From NCBI RefSeq assembly GCF_900176475.1, contig NZ_FWXX01000007.1, positions 62,001 through 126,000 of the forward strand: a DNA stretch of 64,000 nt, written 5' to 3'. This document shows, piece by piece, positions 8,682-16,844 of the stretch; position 1 is the stretch's first letter; each line of letters opens with the position of its first letter. The notes under the pieces were generated by a model. That model searched no databases. It had not been told where the DNA came from and saw only the letters and a program-made list of their open reading frames with translations. The position numbers and the translations under genes were made by a program. This stretch comes from Tropicibacter naphthalenivorans (GTDB lineage Bacteria; Pseudomonadota; Alphaproteobacteria; Rhodobacterales; Rhodobacteraceae).

Positions 8682-8972
8682 ATGGCCAAGGGCTATATCA
8701 TCGGACACATCACCGTCACGGACCCGGACGCCTACCAAGAGTACATTGACCGCGACACGCCGATCCTTTTGGGGCTTGGGGGCAAGTTCATTGTGCGCGG
8801 CGGGCCATCCGAAACCGTCGAAGGCGAGACCTTGGAACGGCATGTGGTCATCGAATTTCCCAGCTATGAGGCGGCCCTCGCGGCCTATCACGATCCAGAC
8901 TATCAAGAAGTGGCCGAGATCCGCCGCCGCACGGCGCAAAGCGTGATCTTGGTTGTCGAGGGGACAGAATGA
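8682..8972 (+). CDS. DUF1330 family protein
   Basis: A 96-residue protein of the DUF1330 family (ferredoxin-like dimeric alpha-beta barrel fold). Family-typical features are the opening GYIIGHITVTDPDAYQEY, the GGKFIVRGG turn and EFPSYEAALAAYHDPDYQ. Its biochemical role is unknown. It sits inside the ABC transporter operon between the binding protein and the first permease, and its stop overlaps the permease start (ATGA). It is therefore translationally coupled to a membrane subunit, and its function may belong to metabolism of the imported compound. Confidence 0.85.
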   Translation: MAKGYIIGHITVTDPDAYQEYIDRDTPILLGLGGKFIVRGGPSETVEGETLERHVVIEFPSYEAALAAYHDPDYQEVAEIRRRTAQSVILVVEGTE

Positions 8973-10657
8973 GCGAAGCGACCAACGATCCCGCGCAGAC
9001 GGGCGGCCCGACGCCCGAGACCGCGCTGGCGGCTGCCGACCAGAAAGGGCCGATGCTGGCCGCGGATGGCACGCCTTTGAAGAAAAGCCTGGCACGGGCG
9101 CTGCGGCGGCAAAAGCTGCGGGCCTTGATGCTGATTGCACCGTTGCTGTTGTTCGTTCTGGTGACGTTCATTGCACCGATCGTCGACATGCTGTTCCGCT
9201 CTGTCGAGAACCAGATCGTGTCCGACACCCTGCCGCGCACCGTTGTGGCGCTGGAGGACTGGGATGCCGACACCGGCGAGCTGCCGGGCGACGCGGTGTT
9301 CCAGGCCGCTTACGAAGACATCTTTTACGCCGCCGAGCGCAAGCTGCACACCCGCCTTGGCACCCGCCTGAACTATGAGATGACCGGCGTGTCCTCGCTG
9401 TTCCGCAAGTCGGGCCGGGGTCTGGACGACATCGGCGAGGTCTATCAGGACCAGTTCAAGGACGTGGACCGCGCCTGGGACAAGGCACCGCTCTGGGCCG
9501 AGATGATGGGCTCTGACGCGTGGCACGCGCAGGCCGAGGCGTGGACCAAGGGCGAGCCGCTGCCCGAGTTCGAGCTGCGCGCCGGCATCGCCGACGTTCT
9601 GCCGCGCACCGCTGCGGCCTATGCCGCATTCGCTGAATTCCAACGCGTCGAAGAGGAAAAGAGCCTTCTGAAGGAAGAACCTTGGACGCTTGTGCACACC
9701 GCGCTGTACCAAGACCTCGCCGCAGGGGACGTGTCGGGCTACACCGGCCCGCACGCCGCTGAACTGGCAGAGCTGGACGCGCTTGTGGCCAGCCCGGACT
9801 TTGAGACGGTGGATATCCGCGCCGCCTTCGAGGACATCGACGAGGACTGGATGGACCCCGAGGTCTGGACCACCATCAAGATGTATTCGCCGAACTACAC
9901 CTCGGGCTACTTCCTGAACGCGGTCGACATGCAAAAGACCCCCGAGGGCGCAGAGTTCCGCGACGAGGATGAGCGCATCTACGGTCTGCTGTTCAAGCGC
10001 ACCATCTTTATGAGCCTCGTGATCACCTTTAGCTGCATCATGCTGGCCTATCCGGTGGCGTACCTGCTGGCCAACCTGTCCGCGCGCAGCGCCAACATGC
10101 TGATGATCCTCGTGCTTTTGCCCTTCTGGACCTCTCTTTTGGTGCGGACCTCGGCGTGGAAAGTCATGCTGCAACAGCAAGGTGTGATCAACGACGTGCT
10201 GGTCTGGCTGGGACTGGTGGGCGATGCGGATCGTCTGGTGATGATCAACAACCAGTTCGGTACCATCGTGGCGATGACGCACATCCTGCTGCCGTTCATG
10301 ATCCTGCCGATGTATTCGGTCATGGCGACGATCCCGCCGTCCTATACCCGCGCCGCCAAGAGCCTTGGGGCGACCAACTGGACAGCCTTCTGGCGGGTGT
10401 ATTTCCCGCAGAGCATTCCGGGCATCGGGGCGGGTTCGATCCTCGTGTATATCCTGTCGATCGGCTACTACATCACGCCGGAAATCGTCGGCGGCACCAC
10501 CGGGACGTTCATTTCCAACCGGATCGCCTATCACATCTCGTCCTCGCTCAACTGGGGTCTTGCGGCCGCACTGGGGACCATTCTGCTGGCAGTCGTGCTG
10601 CTGCTCTACTGGGCCTATGACCGCATCGTGGGCATCGACAACGTGAAGCTGGGGTAA
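8969..10657 (+). CDS. ABC transporter permease, PotB type with very large periplasmic insertion
   Basis: A 562-residue permease, almost twice the usual 280-300. A first membrane segment lies at about residues 50-72 (LMLIAPLLLFVLVTFIAPIV). It is followed by roughly 270 hydrophilic, acidic residues, then the conventional permease domain from about residue 345 (FMSLVITFSCIMLAYPVAYLL onward). The EAA-type loop is RAAKSLGATNWTAFWRVYFPQ near residue 470. In PotB/PotH the corresponding loop after the first helix is only a few dozen residues, so this protein carries an extra periplasmic domain. It starts in the stop of the DUF1330 gene and is followed after five bases by the second permease. Confidence 0.87.
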   Translation: MSEATNDPAQTGGPTPETALAAADQKGPMLAADGTPLKKSLARALRRQKLRALMLIAPLLLFVLVTFIAPIVDMLFRSVENQIVSDTLPRTVVALEDWDADTGELPGDAVFQAAYEDIFYAAERKLHTRLGTRLNYEMTGVSSLFRKSGRGLDDIGEVYQDQFKDVDRAWDKAPLWAEMMGSDAWHAQAEAWTKGEPLPEFELRAGIADVLPRTAAAYAAFAEFQRVEEEKSLLKEEPWTLVHTALYQDLAAGDVSGYTGPHAAELAELDALVASPDFETVDIRAAFEDIDEDWMDPEVWTTIKMYSPNYTSGYFLNAVDMQKTPEGAEFRDEDERIYGLLFKRTIFMSLVITFSCIMLAYPVAYLLANLSARSANMLMILVLLPFWTSLLVRTSAWKVMLQQQGVINDVLVWLGLVGDADRLVMINNQFGTIVAMTHILLPFMILPMYSVMATIPPSYTRAAKSLGATNWTAFWRVYFPQSIPGIGAGSILVYILSIGYYITPEIVGGTTGTFISNRIAYHISSSLNWGLAAALGTILLAVVLLLYWAYDRIVGIDNVKLG

Positions 10658-10662
10658 GGGAC

Positions 10663-11844
10663 ATGGCTGTTCTGACTGAAACCAAGAAAATGCCCATGGG
10701 CTTTACCACCGCGACCGTGGGGGCCTTTGGGGCGCTGGCCGGGGTCTTTGTGGGGGCGGCCAATGGCTCGACCCTGCTGGGGATCGTGGCGGGGTTCGTG
10801 GTGCTGGCGGCGCTGGCCGCTGCGGGCCTGACCCTTGGGCGCGAAAAAGAAAAAGCCTTTCGCTGGGGTGTTCTGGCGCTGATGGCGATTGCCGGTTTCG
10901 CGCTGGGGGCGCTGCCCGGTCTGGTGATCGGTGCGCTGTTCGGCTGGTTCTTTGGCTGGCTGGTCTACTGGGTGGGCTTTCGCCGCTATCGCGTGCCGCT
11001 TGCGCCCTATCTGACCGCGAACCAGGTGCTGTGGCACTACACTTTCCGGGTGATCTGCGGGGCGATCTTTGTCTTTCTGATCACGCCGATCCTTGTGGTC
11101 ATGCCGCTGAGCTTTAACGCCGAGGACTTCTTTACCTTTACGCCGGAAATGCTGCGCTTTGATCCTGCGGGCTATAGCCTCAAGCATTACCGCGACTTCC
11201 TGACCAACTCGGAATGGACCAACGCGGTGTGGAACTCTGTGACGATTGCGCCGGTGGCGACGTTCATTTCGGTGTCTCTGGGCACGCTGGCCGCCATTGG
11301 CCTGTCCCAAAGCCACGTGCCGGGCAAGCGCGCGATCATGGCGATCCTGATCTCTCCGATGATCGTGCCGCTGATCATTTCCGCGACGGGCATGTACTTC
11401 TTCTACTCCAAGATCGGCATCGTCGGCACCTACTGGGGTGTTGTTCTGGCGCACGCGGTGCTGGGTATTCCCTTCGTGATCATCACCGTGACCGCGACTC
11501 TGGTGGGCTTTGATCGCTCGCTGACGCGGGCGGCGGCGAACATGGGCGCGGACCCGATCACCACCTTCTTTCGGGTGCAGATGCCGCTGATCCTGCCGGG
11601 GGTGATTTCGGGCGGTCTGTTCGCCTTTATCACCTCGTTCGACGAAGTGGTCGTGGTGATCTTTGTCGGCTCTGCCGAGCTGCAAACCCTGCCGTGGCAG
11701 ATGTTTACCGGCCTGCGTGAGCAGATCAGCCCGACCATTCTGGCGGCGGCTACGATCCTTGTGGGGATTTCCATCGCGCTGCTGGCCACGGTCGAGTTGC
11801 TGCGGCGCCGGTCCGAGCGTCTGCGCGGCATGAGCCCCAGCTGA
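10663..11844 (+). CDS. ABC transporter permease, PotC type with N-terminal extension
   Basis: A 393-residue inner-membrane subunit. The C-terminal 270 residues are a normal PotC/PotI-like permease beginning with FRVICGAIFVFLITPILVVMPLSF and containing the coupling loop TRAAANMGADPITTFFRVQMPL. The first 120 residues add three or four glycine- and alanine-rich hydrophobic helices not found in the standard subunit. It is the last gene of the transporter operon; a hairpin follows at 11881. Together with the enlarged partner permease it defines an unusual subtype of this transporter class. Confidence 0.86.
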   Translation: MAVLTETKKMPMGFTTATVGAFGALAGVFVGAANGSTLLGIVAGFVVLAALAAAGLTLGREKEKAFRWGVLALMAIAGFALGALPGLVIGALFGWFFGWLVYWVGFRRYRVPLAPYLTANQVLWHYTFRVICGAIFVFLITPILVVMPLSFNAEDFFTFTPEMLRFDPAGYSLKHYRDFLTNSEWTNAVWNSVTIAPVATFISVSLGTLAAIGLSQSHVPGKRAIMAILISPMIVPLIISATGMYFFYSKIGIVGTYWGVVLAHAVLGIPFVIITVTATLVGFDRSLTRAAANMGADPITTFFRVQMPLILPGVISGGLFAFITSFDEVVVVIFVGSAELQTLPWQMFTGLREQISPTILAAATILVGISIALLATVELLRRRSERLRGMSPS

Positions 11845-11880
11845 CGCACGGCGAATTCGCCCAATCTTAACAAGAAAATG

Positions 11881-11909
11881 AGGCCGCGGGTGAAAATCAC
11901 CGGCGGCCT
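11881..11909 (+). terminator. Hairpin after the ABC transporter operon
   Basis: AGGCCGC (11881-11887) pairs with GCGGCCT (11903-11909), and GGTG with CACC inside, around an AAAAT loop. The U-tract is weak, so this is an imperfect intrinsic terminator. It sits between the transporter operon and the PAS genes. Confidence 0.55.
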
Positions 11910-11972
11910 TAATGGTTTGATGGGGATTCTTGGAGATGATCGCGGACAAGCGCTTAGTTTCAGGAGTCGTCG

Positions 11973-13205
11973 ATGACCGACCAAAGAATGTCCGCAGAGC
12001 TGTCCAGCTCTGAAGTCTTGTTTCAGCTTCACGAGTTGTTTTTCTCGCGTACCGATGAACACGGCGTGATCCAGGCCGGCAACTCGGTGTTTCAGCGTGT
12101 CGCAGGGTTCGAGTGGGGGGATCTGCGCGGCGCGCCGCACAAGATCGTCCGGCACCCGGACATGCCAAAGGGGCTGTTTGAAATCCTGTGGTATCGTTTG
12201 AAAAACGGCCGCCCTACAGGCGCTTATGTCAAGAACAAGCGCAAATGCGGCAGGTTCTACTGGGTCTTTGCCTTGGTCGCGCCCTGTGAGGGCGGGTATA
12301 TTTCCACCCGGATCAAGCCAACCTCCAAGCTGTTCCATGAGGTCGAAGAATTCTACGAGAAGCTGCTCAAGCGCGAAGCCGAGGGGCTGAACCCGGTCGA
12401 CAGCGCCGAGGCGATCCGCGAATTTGCCCGCAGCAAGGGGTATCCCAACTACGAGGCGTTTCAGGCCTTTGCCATCGCCGAAGAGTTTGAATCGCGCCAG
12501 CGCCAGCTTGGTCGCCCGATTGATCAGGTCCAGCGCCGTTTCGTTGATATGTCCCGCGCGATTTCGCAGGTGCAGGTCGAAACCGCCGAGATGACCGAAG
12601 CCTTTGACGCCATCCGAACCGTGCCCATGAACATGCGCATCATTGCCTCGCGGTTGGAAAACGCCGGCGGTCCGATCAGCGCGATTTCGGTGAACTACAG
12701 CCAGATGCTCGAAGAAATGTCGACATGGGTGAACACCTTTGTTGATGGCGAAGACTGCGTTTTTGCCCGCATTCGCGATGCGATCCTGCGCGGCCAATTC
12801 CTCAGTTTTGCCACCGGCGTGGAGGGTGAGATGATCGAAGCCTTTTCCGCAGAGGACGGCGATGGTGCCGACGGTATTGATGCTCAGGCCGAAATCGCGG
12901 GGCTGAAAAAACACCGTATGCAGTTCCGTGATGACATGGTGTCTTCGCTGGCGGATGTCGAACTTGAAGCGAAACGGTTTGCGCGATCCGTTCTGGACAT
13001 GAAACGCTATGTGACCGGCCTAAGCTCGACTCGCATGATGTGTAAGATCGAAAGCGCGTCCTTGTCGGATTCCGGCACCGCTTTGGCGGGTATCGTCGAA
13101 CAGCTTGATGCGTGCCAGAACGAAATCGAAAAGCGCCTCGCCAAGGTGGTCGAGCTGAACTCGGTTGTGCAGGGCAACACGTCGATGCTGCGGTCTCTAA
13201 TGTAA
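11973..13205 (+). CDS. Soluble Aer-like PAS domain protein, copy 1
   Basis: A 410-residue protein. Residues about 10-125 form a PAS domain of the Aer/aerotaxis type: FSRTDEHGVIQAGN, then the HKIVRHPDMP segment and YVKNKRKCGRFYWVFALVAP. The Arg-His-Pro-Asp of the RHPDMP motif and the Trp of FEILWYRLK correspond to residues required for FAD in E. coli Aer. The rest is helical and has no membrane segment, no HAMP and no recognisable kinase, GGDEF or normal MCP domain. Residues about 212-250 (NMRIIASRLENAGG, then NYSQMLEEM) weakly recall a degenerate MCP signalling tip. AGGAG precedes the ATG. It is followed after 52 bases by a close paralogue. A redox or oxygen sensor is plausible; the output is unknown. 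Confidence 0.75.
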   Translation: MTDQRMSAELSSSEVLFQLHELFFSRTDEHGVIQAGNSVFQRVAGFEWGDLRGAPHKIVRHPDMPKGLFEILWYRLKNGRPTGAYVKNKRKCGRFYWVFALVAPCEGGYISTRIKPTSKLFHEVEEFYEKLLKREAEGLNPVDSAEAIREFARSKGYPNYEAFQAFAIAEEFESRQRQLGRPIDQVQRRFVDMSRAISQVQVETAEMTEAFDAIRTVPMNMRIIASRLENAGGPISAISVNYSQMLEEMSTWVNTFVDGEDCVFARIRDAILRGQFLSFATGVEGEMIEAFSAEDGDGADGIDAQAEIAGLKKHRMQFRDDMVSSLADVELEAKRFARSVLDMKRYVTGLSSTRMMCKIESASLSDSGTALAGIVEQLDACQNEIEKRLAKVVELNSVVQGNTSMLRSLM

Positions 13206-13257
13206 ACCCGATGAAGCGCTTAACCAAAGACAACCATACAGAGTTCGAGGTCATCGC

Positions 13258-14505
13258 ATGAGTGATCTAAGCCCGACGTTTCACGCTGGCAGCAGTATGT
13301 CCGGCACCGAGGCATTGTTCCAACTGCCCGAGATGTTCTATTCGCGCACGGATGAAAGAGGCGTCATCAAGGCGGGCAACATGGTGTTCCGCCGGGTCGC
13401 AGGGTACGACTGGCCCGACCTTTTGGGTGCGCCGCACAAGATCATTCGCCACCCCGATACGCCCAAGGCCGTGTTCCATCTGCTATGGGAAAACATCAAG
13501 GCGGGCCGGGCCACAGGGGCCTATGTCAAGAACCAGCGCAAGGGCGGCCGCGCCTATTGGGTGTTCGCCTTGGTCGCCCCGGTCGATGGCGGGTATGTCT
13601 CGACACGGATCAAACCAAGCTCCAAACTTTTTGGTGAAATCGAAGAGCTTTACGCCGACATTCTCGCGCGCGAAAAATCCGAAGGACTGACCTCCGAACA
13701 AAGCGCCGAGGCGCTCACCCGCGCGGTTCAGGCCATGGGCTACGCGAACTACGATAGTTTTCAGTCGCACGCGTTGGCGTCGGAATTCGAGGCCCGCGCA
13801 CGGCAATTGGGTCGCCCAATCGGACAATTGCAGCGCCGCTTTATGGATATGTCCAAGGCGATCACGCAGGTCGAATCGGAAACCACTGAATTGACCGAGG
13901 CGATCAAATCCATTCGCACCGTCCCCATGAACATGCGCATCATCGCCTCGCGGTTGGAAAACGCAGGTGGCCCGATCAGCGCGATTTCCGTCAACTACAG
14001 CCAGATGCTCGAAGAGATGTCGACATGGGTCACCACATTCGTCGATGGCGACGCCTGCGTTTTCGCGCGCATCCGCGATTCTATCTTGCGCGGCCAGTTC
14101 CTGAGCTTTGCGAGCGGGTTGGAAACTGAGATGACCGAACATTTCCGCGCCACGGACCAGGAATACCCAAGCAACGTCATACCCGAGGATGAGATCGCGC
14201 AACTTTCGGCCCTGCAACAGGAATTCAGCGAGGCCATGACGGCGGTGTTGCAGAAAGTCGAGACGGAGGCCAAGCGTTTCGCCCGATCGGTCTTGGATAT
14301 GAAACGCTATGTGACGGGCCTAAGCTCGACCCGCATGATGTGCAAAATCGAAAGCGCGGCCCTGTCTAACAGCGGCACCGCCTTGGCTGGCATCGTGGAC
14401 CAGCTGGATGAATGTCAGGAAGAAATCGAGCAGCGTCTCGCCAAACTGGTCGAGCTGAACTCTGTTGTTCAAGGCAACACGTCGATGTTGCGCACCTTGG
14501 TGTAA
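13258..14505 (+). CDS. Soluble Aer-like PAS domain protein, copy 2
   Basis: A 415-residue paralogue of the preceding gene, colinear along its whole length. The blocks RTVPMNMRIIASRLENAGG, FARIRD and ILRGQFLSFA, and the last 60 residues (RFARSVLDMKRYVTGLSST onward) are nearly identical. The PAS region again has RHPD (here RHPDTP) and the aromatic WENIKAG segment. The stretch around residues 285-330 is the least conserved. A recent tandem duplication with both copies intact fits either hetero-oligomerisation or divergence of the sensed signal. There is no chemotaxis gene nearby. A convergent terminator follows at 14512. Confidence 0.75.
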   Translation: MSDLSPTFHAGSSMSGTEALFQLPEMFYSRTDERGVIKAGNMVFRRVAGYDWPDLLGAPHKIIRHPDTPKAVFHLLWENIKAGRATGAYVKNQRKGGRAYWVFALVAPVDGGYVSTRIKPSSKLFGEIEELYADILAREKSEGLTSEQSAEALTRAVQAMGYANYDSFQSHALASEFEARARQLGRPIGQLQRRFMDMSKAITQVESETTELTEAIKSIRTVPMNMRIIASRLENAGGPISAISVNYSQMLEEMSTWVTTFVDGDACVFARIRDSILRGQFLSFASGLETEMTEHFRATDQEYPSNVIPEDEIAQLSALQQEFSEAMTAVLQKVETEAKRFARSVLDMKRYVTGLSSTRMMCKIESAALSNSGTALAGIVDQLDECQEEIEQRLAKLVELNSVVQGNTSMLRTLV

Positions 14506-14511
14506 GAGAGT

Positions 14512-14536
14512 GGCGGCAGGATCAACGCCTGCCGCC
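14512..14536. terminator. Convergent terminator between PAS gene and ilvE
   Basis: GGCGGCAGG (14512-14520) and CCTGCCGCC (14528-14536) form a perfect nine-base-pair stem with a seven-base loop. It lies between the stop of the plus-strand PAS gene and the stop of minus-strand ilvE and can serve both. Confidence 0.7.
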
Positions 14537-14544
14537 GTCACTGT

Positions 14545-15417
14545 TTACGCGCGCACCAGCGCCTCGTAGCTTTCCGCGATGTCGCGGGTCAGGGCGCCAA
14601 CCTCGAAGGTGTAGTCGCCGATCTGGCCAACCGGGGTCACTTCGGCGGCGGTGCCGGTCAACCAGCATTGCTCAAAGCTCTCAAGCTCCTCGGGCATGAT
14701 GTGACGTTCGTTCACGGTGATGCCCTTTTCCTTGAGCATCTTGATCACCGTCTGACGGGTCAAACCGTTGAGGAAGCAATCGGGCTTGGGCGTGTGGACT
14801 TCGCCATCCTTGACGAAGAAGATGTTCGCGCCGGTCGCTTCGGCCACATAGCCGCGATAGTCCATGAACAGCGCGTCGGAACAGCCCTTGGCCTCGGCGG
14901 CGTGCTTGGAGGTGGTGCAGATCATGTAAAGACCGGCAGCCTTGGCGTGCACCGGGATCGTCTCGGGCGAGGGGCGCTTCCACTTGGAGATATCCAGCTT
15001 GGCGCCTTTGAATTTCGCGTCGCCGTAGTAGTTGCCCCAAGACCAAGCCGCGATGGCCAGACGGACGGGGTTGCGCGCCGACGCGACCCCCATGTCCGGG
15101 CCCGCACCGCGCCAGGCCACCGCGCGCACATAGGCGTCGGTCAGGCCGTTGGCTTCCAGAACCGCCTTTTTGGCCGCCTCGATTTCATCAACGGTGTAGG
15201 GGATCTGGAAATCCAGTTCGCCGGCGGAAAAATGCAGCCGCTCGGAGTGCTCGCGCGACAGGAAAATCTTGCCGTTGTAGGCGCGCTCGCCCTCGAAAAC
15301 AGAGCTGGCATAATGCAGGCCATGCGTCAGCACATGGACCTTTGCCTCGCGCCATTCCACCATCTGACCGTCCAACCATATCTTGCCGTCGCGGTCGTCA
15401 TATGCTCCTTCAGCCAT
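14545..15417 (-). CDS. ilvE: Branched-chain amino acid aminotransferase
   Basis: A 290-residue fold-type IV PLP aminotransferase that exchanges amino groups between Leu, Ile or Val and 2-oxoglutarate. Family features are KIWLDGQMVEW at the N-terminus, HGLHYASSVFEGERAY near residue 35, ATGANIFFVKDGEVHTP, and FLNGLTRQTVI with GTAAEVTPVG in the C-terminal half. The reading frame extends to 15486, but the ATG at 15417 has GGAGAG six bases upstream and matches the family N-terminus (MAEGAYDDRDGKIW). It is divergent from the MarR/OmpR pair; the 156-base gap carries an 18-base inverted repeat. Confidence 0.93.
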   Translation of the reverse strand: MAEGAYDDRDGKIWLDGQMVEWREAKVHVLTHGLHYASSVFEGERAYNGKIFLSREHSERLHFSAGELDFQIPYTVDEIEAAKKAVLEANGLTDAYVRAVAWRGAGPDMGVASARNPVRLAIAAWSWGNYYGDAKFKGAKLDISKWKRPSPETIPVHAKAAGLYMICTTSKHAAEAKGCSDALFMDYRGYVAEATGANIFFVKDGEVHTPKPDCFLNGLTRQTVIKMLKEKGITVNERHIMPEELESFEQCWLTGTAAEVTPVGQIGDYTFEVGALTRDIAESYEALVRA

Positions 15418-15502
15418 CGCAGCTCTCCTAGGTGTTTTGCGAATATTGCGCAAATCAGGTCCGCACCGGACATATAATTGCGTCAAATCTGGGATTCGCT
15501 AC

Positions 15503-15520
15503 CATTCCCTGCTTGGAATG
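15503..15520. promoter_or_regulatory. Inverted repeat CATTCC-N6-GGAATG, possible MarR operator
   Basis: A perfect six-base inverted repeat with a six-base spacer in the ilvE/petP divergent gap, 54 bases before the MarR-type start codon. Eighteen-base operators of this form are common for MarR proteins, which often autoregulate. TTGCGCAA (15446-15453) also lies in this gap, nearer to ilvE. Assignment to the neighbouring regulator is inference. Confidence 0.4.
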
Positions 15521-15573
15521 TCAACAAGACTGACGTAAACTGACTGAAAACAGGTTAAGGGGCGCAGACGAAG

Positions 15574-16077
15574 ATGGCCGAGGGACCAAACGCACAGGGC
15601 GAAACGCTGCTCTATCTGACGGATGAACAGCTGCGTCAGGGCATCGAGGCGATGTTTTTCGCCTATCGCGGCTTTACCGCCGATCCCGATCGTATCCTTG
15701 CGGGCCTCAGTTACGGGCGCGCGCATCACCGCGCCTTGCACTTTATCAATGGCGCGCCGGGGACCACCGTTAACAATTTGCTCAACATCCTGGGTGTTAC
15801 AAAACAATCGCTGAACCGTGTGTTGCGCACCTTGATTGAGGATGGTCTTGTCGAAAGCCGAGTGGGGCGAAATGACAAGCGGGAGAGGCATTTGTACCTG
15901 ACCGACGAAGGCGCAGCGCTAGAGCGTGACCTGTCCGACGCGCAGCGCGCGCGGATGCGCGCGGCCTATCGGCAGGCCGGCCCCGAGGCGGTTTCAGGCT
16001 TTCGCAAGGTGCTTGAAGCGATGATGGACCCAGACATGTTAACCAGTTATCAAAGGCTCAGGGAGGGCCGCGGATGA
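15574..16077 (+). CDS. petP: MarR-family regulator, PetP type
   Basis: A 167-residue winged-helix protein. Residues about 60-110 contain the recognition region VNNLLNILGVTKQSLNRVLRTLIEDGLVESRVG and the wing RNDKRERHLYLTDEG. The MarR gene overlaps the start of an OmpR-type regulator by four bases. This is the arrangement of petP-petR of Rhodobacter capsulatus, where PetR was reported necessary for photosynthetic and respiratory growth. There the pair is upstream of the cytochrome bc1 genes; here the neighbours are ilvE and a deacetylase-fold gene. The symbol is assigned from pair architecture and protein type. Confidence 0.7.
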   Translation: MAEGPNAQGETLLYLTDEQLRQGIEAMFFAYRGFTADPDRILAGLSYGRAHHRALHFINGAPGTTVNNLLNILGVTKQSLNRVLRTLIEDGLVESRVGRNDKRERHLYLTDEGAALERDLSDAQRARMRAAYRQAGPEAVSGFRKVLEAMMDPDMLTSYQRLREGRG

Positions 16078-16775
16078 GCGACAGCGATGCGCATCTTTTG
16101 ATCGTCGACGACGATGAGCGGATACGTGGGCTGTTGCAAAAGTTCCTGATCCGCAACGGTTTTCTGGTGACGGCGGCGCGCGATGCGGCCCATGCACGGC
16201 GGCTGCTGTCGGGGCTCGATTTCGACATGATCGTGCTGGACGTGATGATGCCCGGCGAGGATGGCATCAGCCTGACCCAAGGCATTCGCGCCACCAGTGC
16301 CACGCCAATCCTGCTGTTGACTGCGCGGTCCGAGACCGAGGATCGCATTAAGGGGCTTGAGGCGGGGGCCGACGATTACCTTGCCAAACCCTTTGAACCC
16401 AAAGAGCTTTTGCTGCGGATCAACGCCATTCTGCGGCGGATGCCCGAGGTCAAGCCAGAGGCCACCGCGCCAAAGCTGCTGACCCTCGGCGACATCCGCT
16501 ACGACATCGAACGCGGCGAGATGTGGCAGGGCGAAGACCTTGTCCGGCTGACCGCCACCGAAAGCCAGCTGATGCGCATTTTCTCGGCCCGTCCGGGCGA
16601 AGCGCTGAGCCGCGCCAACCTCGTCGAGGAGCTGGGCCGCGACAAGGGGCAGGCGCAGGAGCGCGCCGTCGACGTTCAGATCACCCGGTTGCGGCGCAAG
16701 CTGGAAGCGGACCCGAAACAGCCGCGCTACCTGCAAACGGTGCGCGGCGCGGGGTATATGCTGGCCCCGGATTGA
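16074..16775 (+). CDS. petR: OmpR-family response regulator, PetR type
   Basis: A 233-residue response regulator. The receiver domain (residues 1-120) has the acidic DDDE pocket, a phospho-acceptor Asp in IVLDVMMPG near residue 56 and the conserved Lys in DDYLAKPFE. The DNA-binding domain (about 135-230) ends with the OmpR-type VDVQITRLRRKLEADP and the YLQTVRGAGYML hairpin. No histidine kinase gene is nearby, so the phospho-donor must be encoded elsewhere or absent. It is translationally coupled to the upstream MarR gene. It matches PetR of Rhodobacter in type and gene order. Confidence 0.85.
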   Translation: MSDSDAHLLIVDDDERIRGLLQKFLIRNGFLVTAARDAAHARRLLSGLDFDMIVLDVMMPGEDGISLTQGIRATSATPILLLTARSETEDRIKGLEAGADDYLAKPFEPKELLLRINAILRRMPEVKPEATAPKLLTLGDIRYDIERGEMWQGEDLVRLTATESQLMRIFSARPGEALSRANLVEELGRDKGQAQERAVDVQITRLRRKLEADPKQPRYLQTVRGAGYMLAPD

Positions 16776-16844
16776 GCCTTGTTGCCCCCCTTGTTGATCC
16801 GCCGTATTCCTGTTTTTCTGGCGTAGAAAACAGGGAGGGGCGAC

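Noticed and set aside
15446-15453. TTGCGCAA palindrome, also present at 50958-50965 before mdh
   Set aside because: Only eight bases and GC-rich, so expected by chance several times in 64 kb; no consistent spacing to starts. Mentioned only as context.
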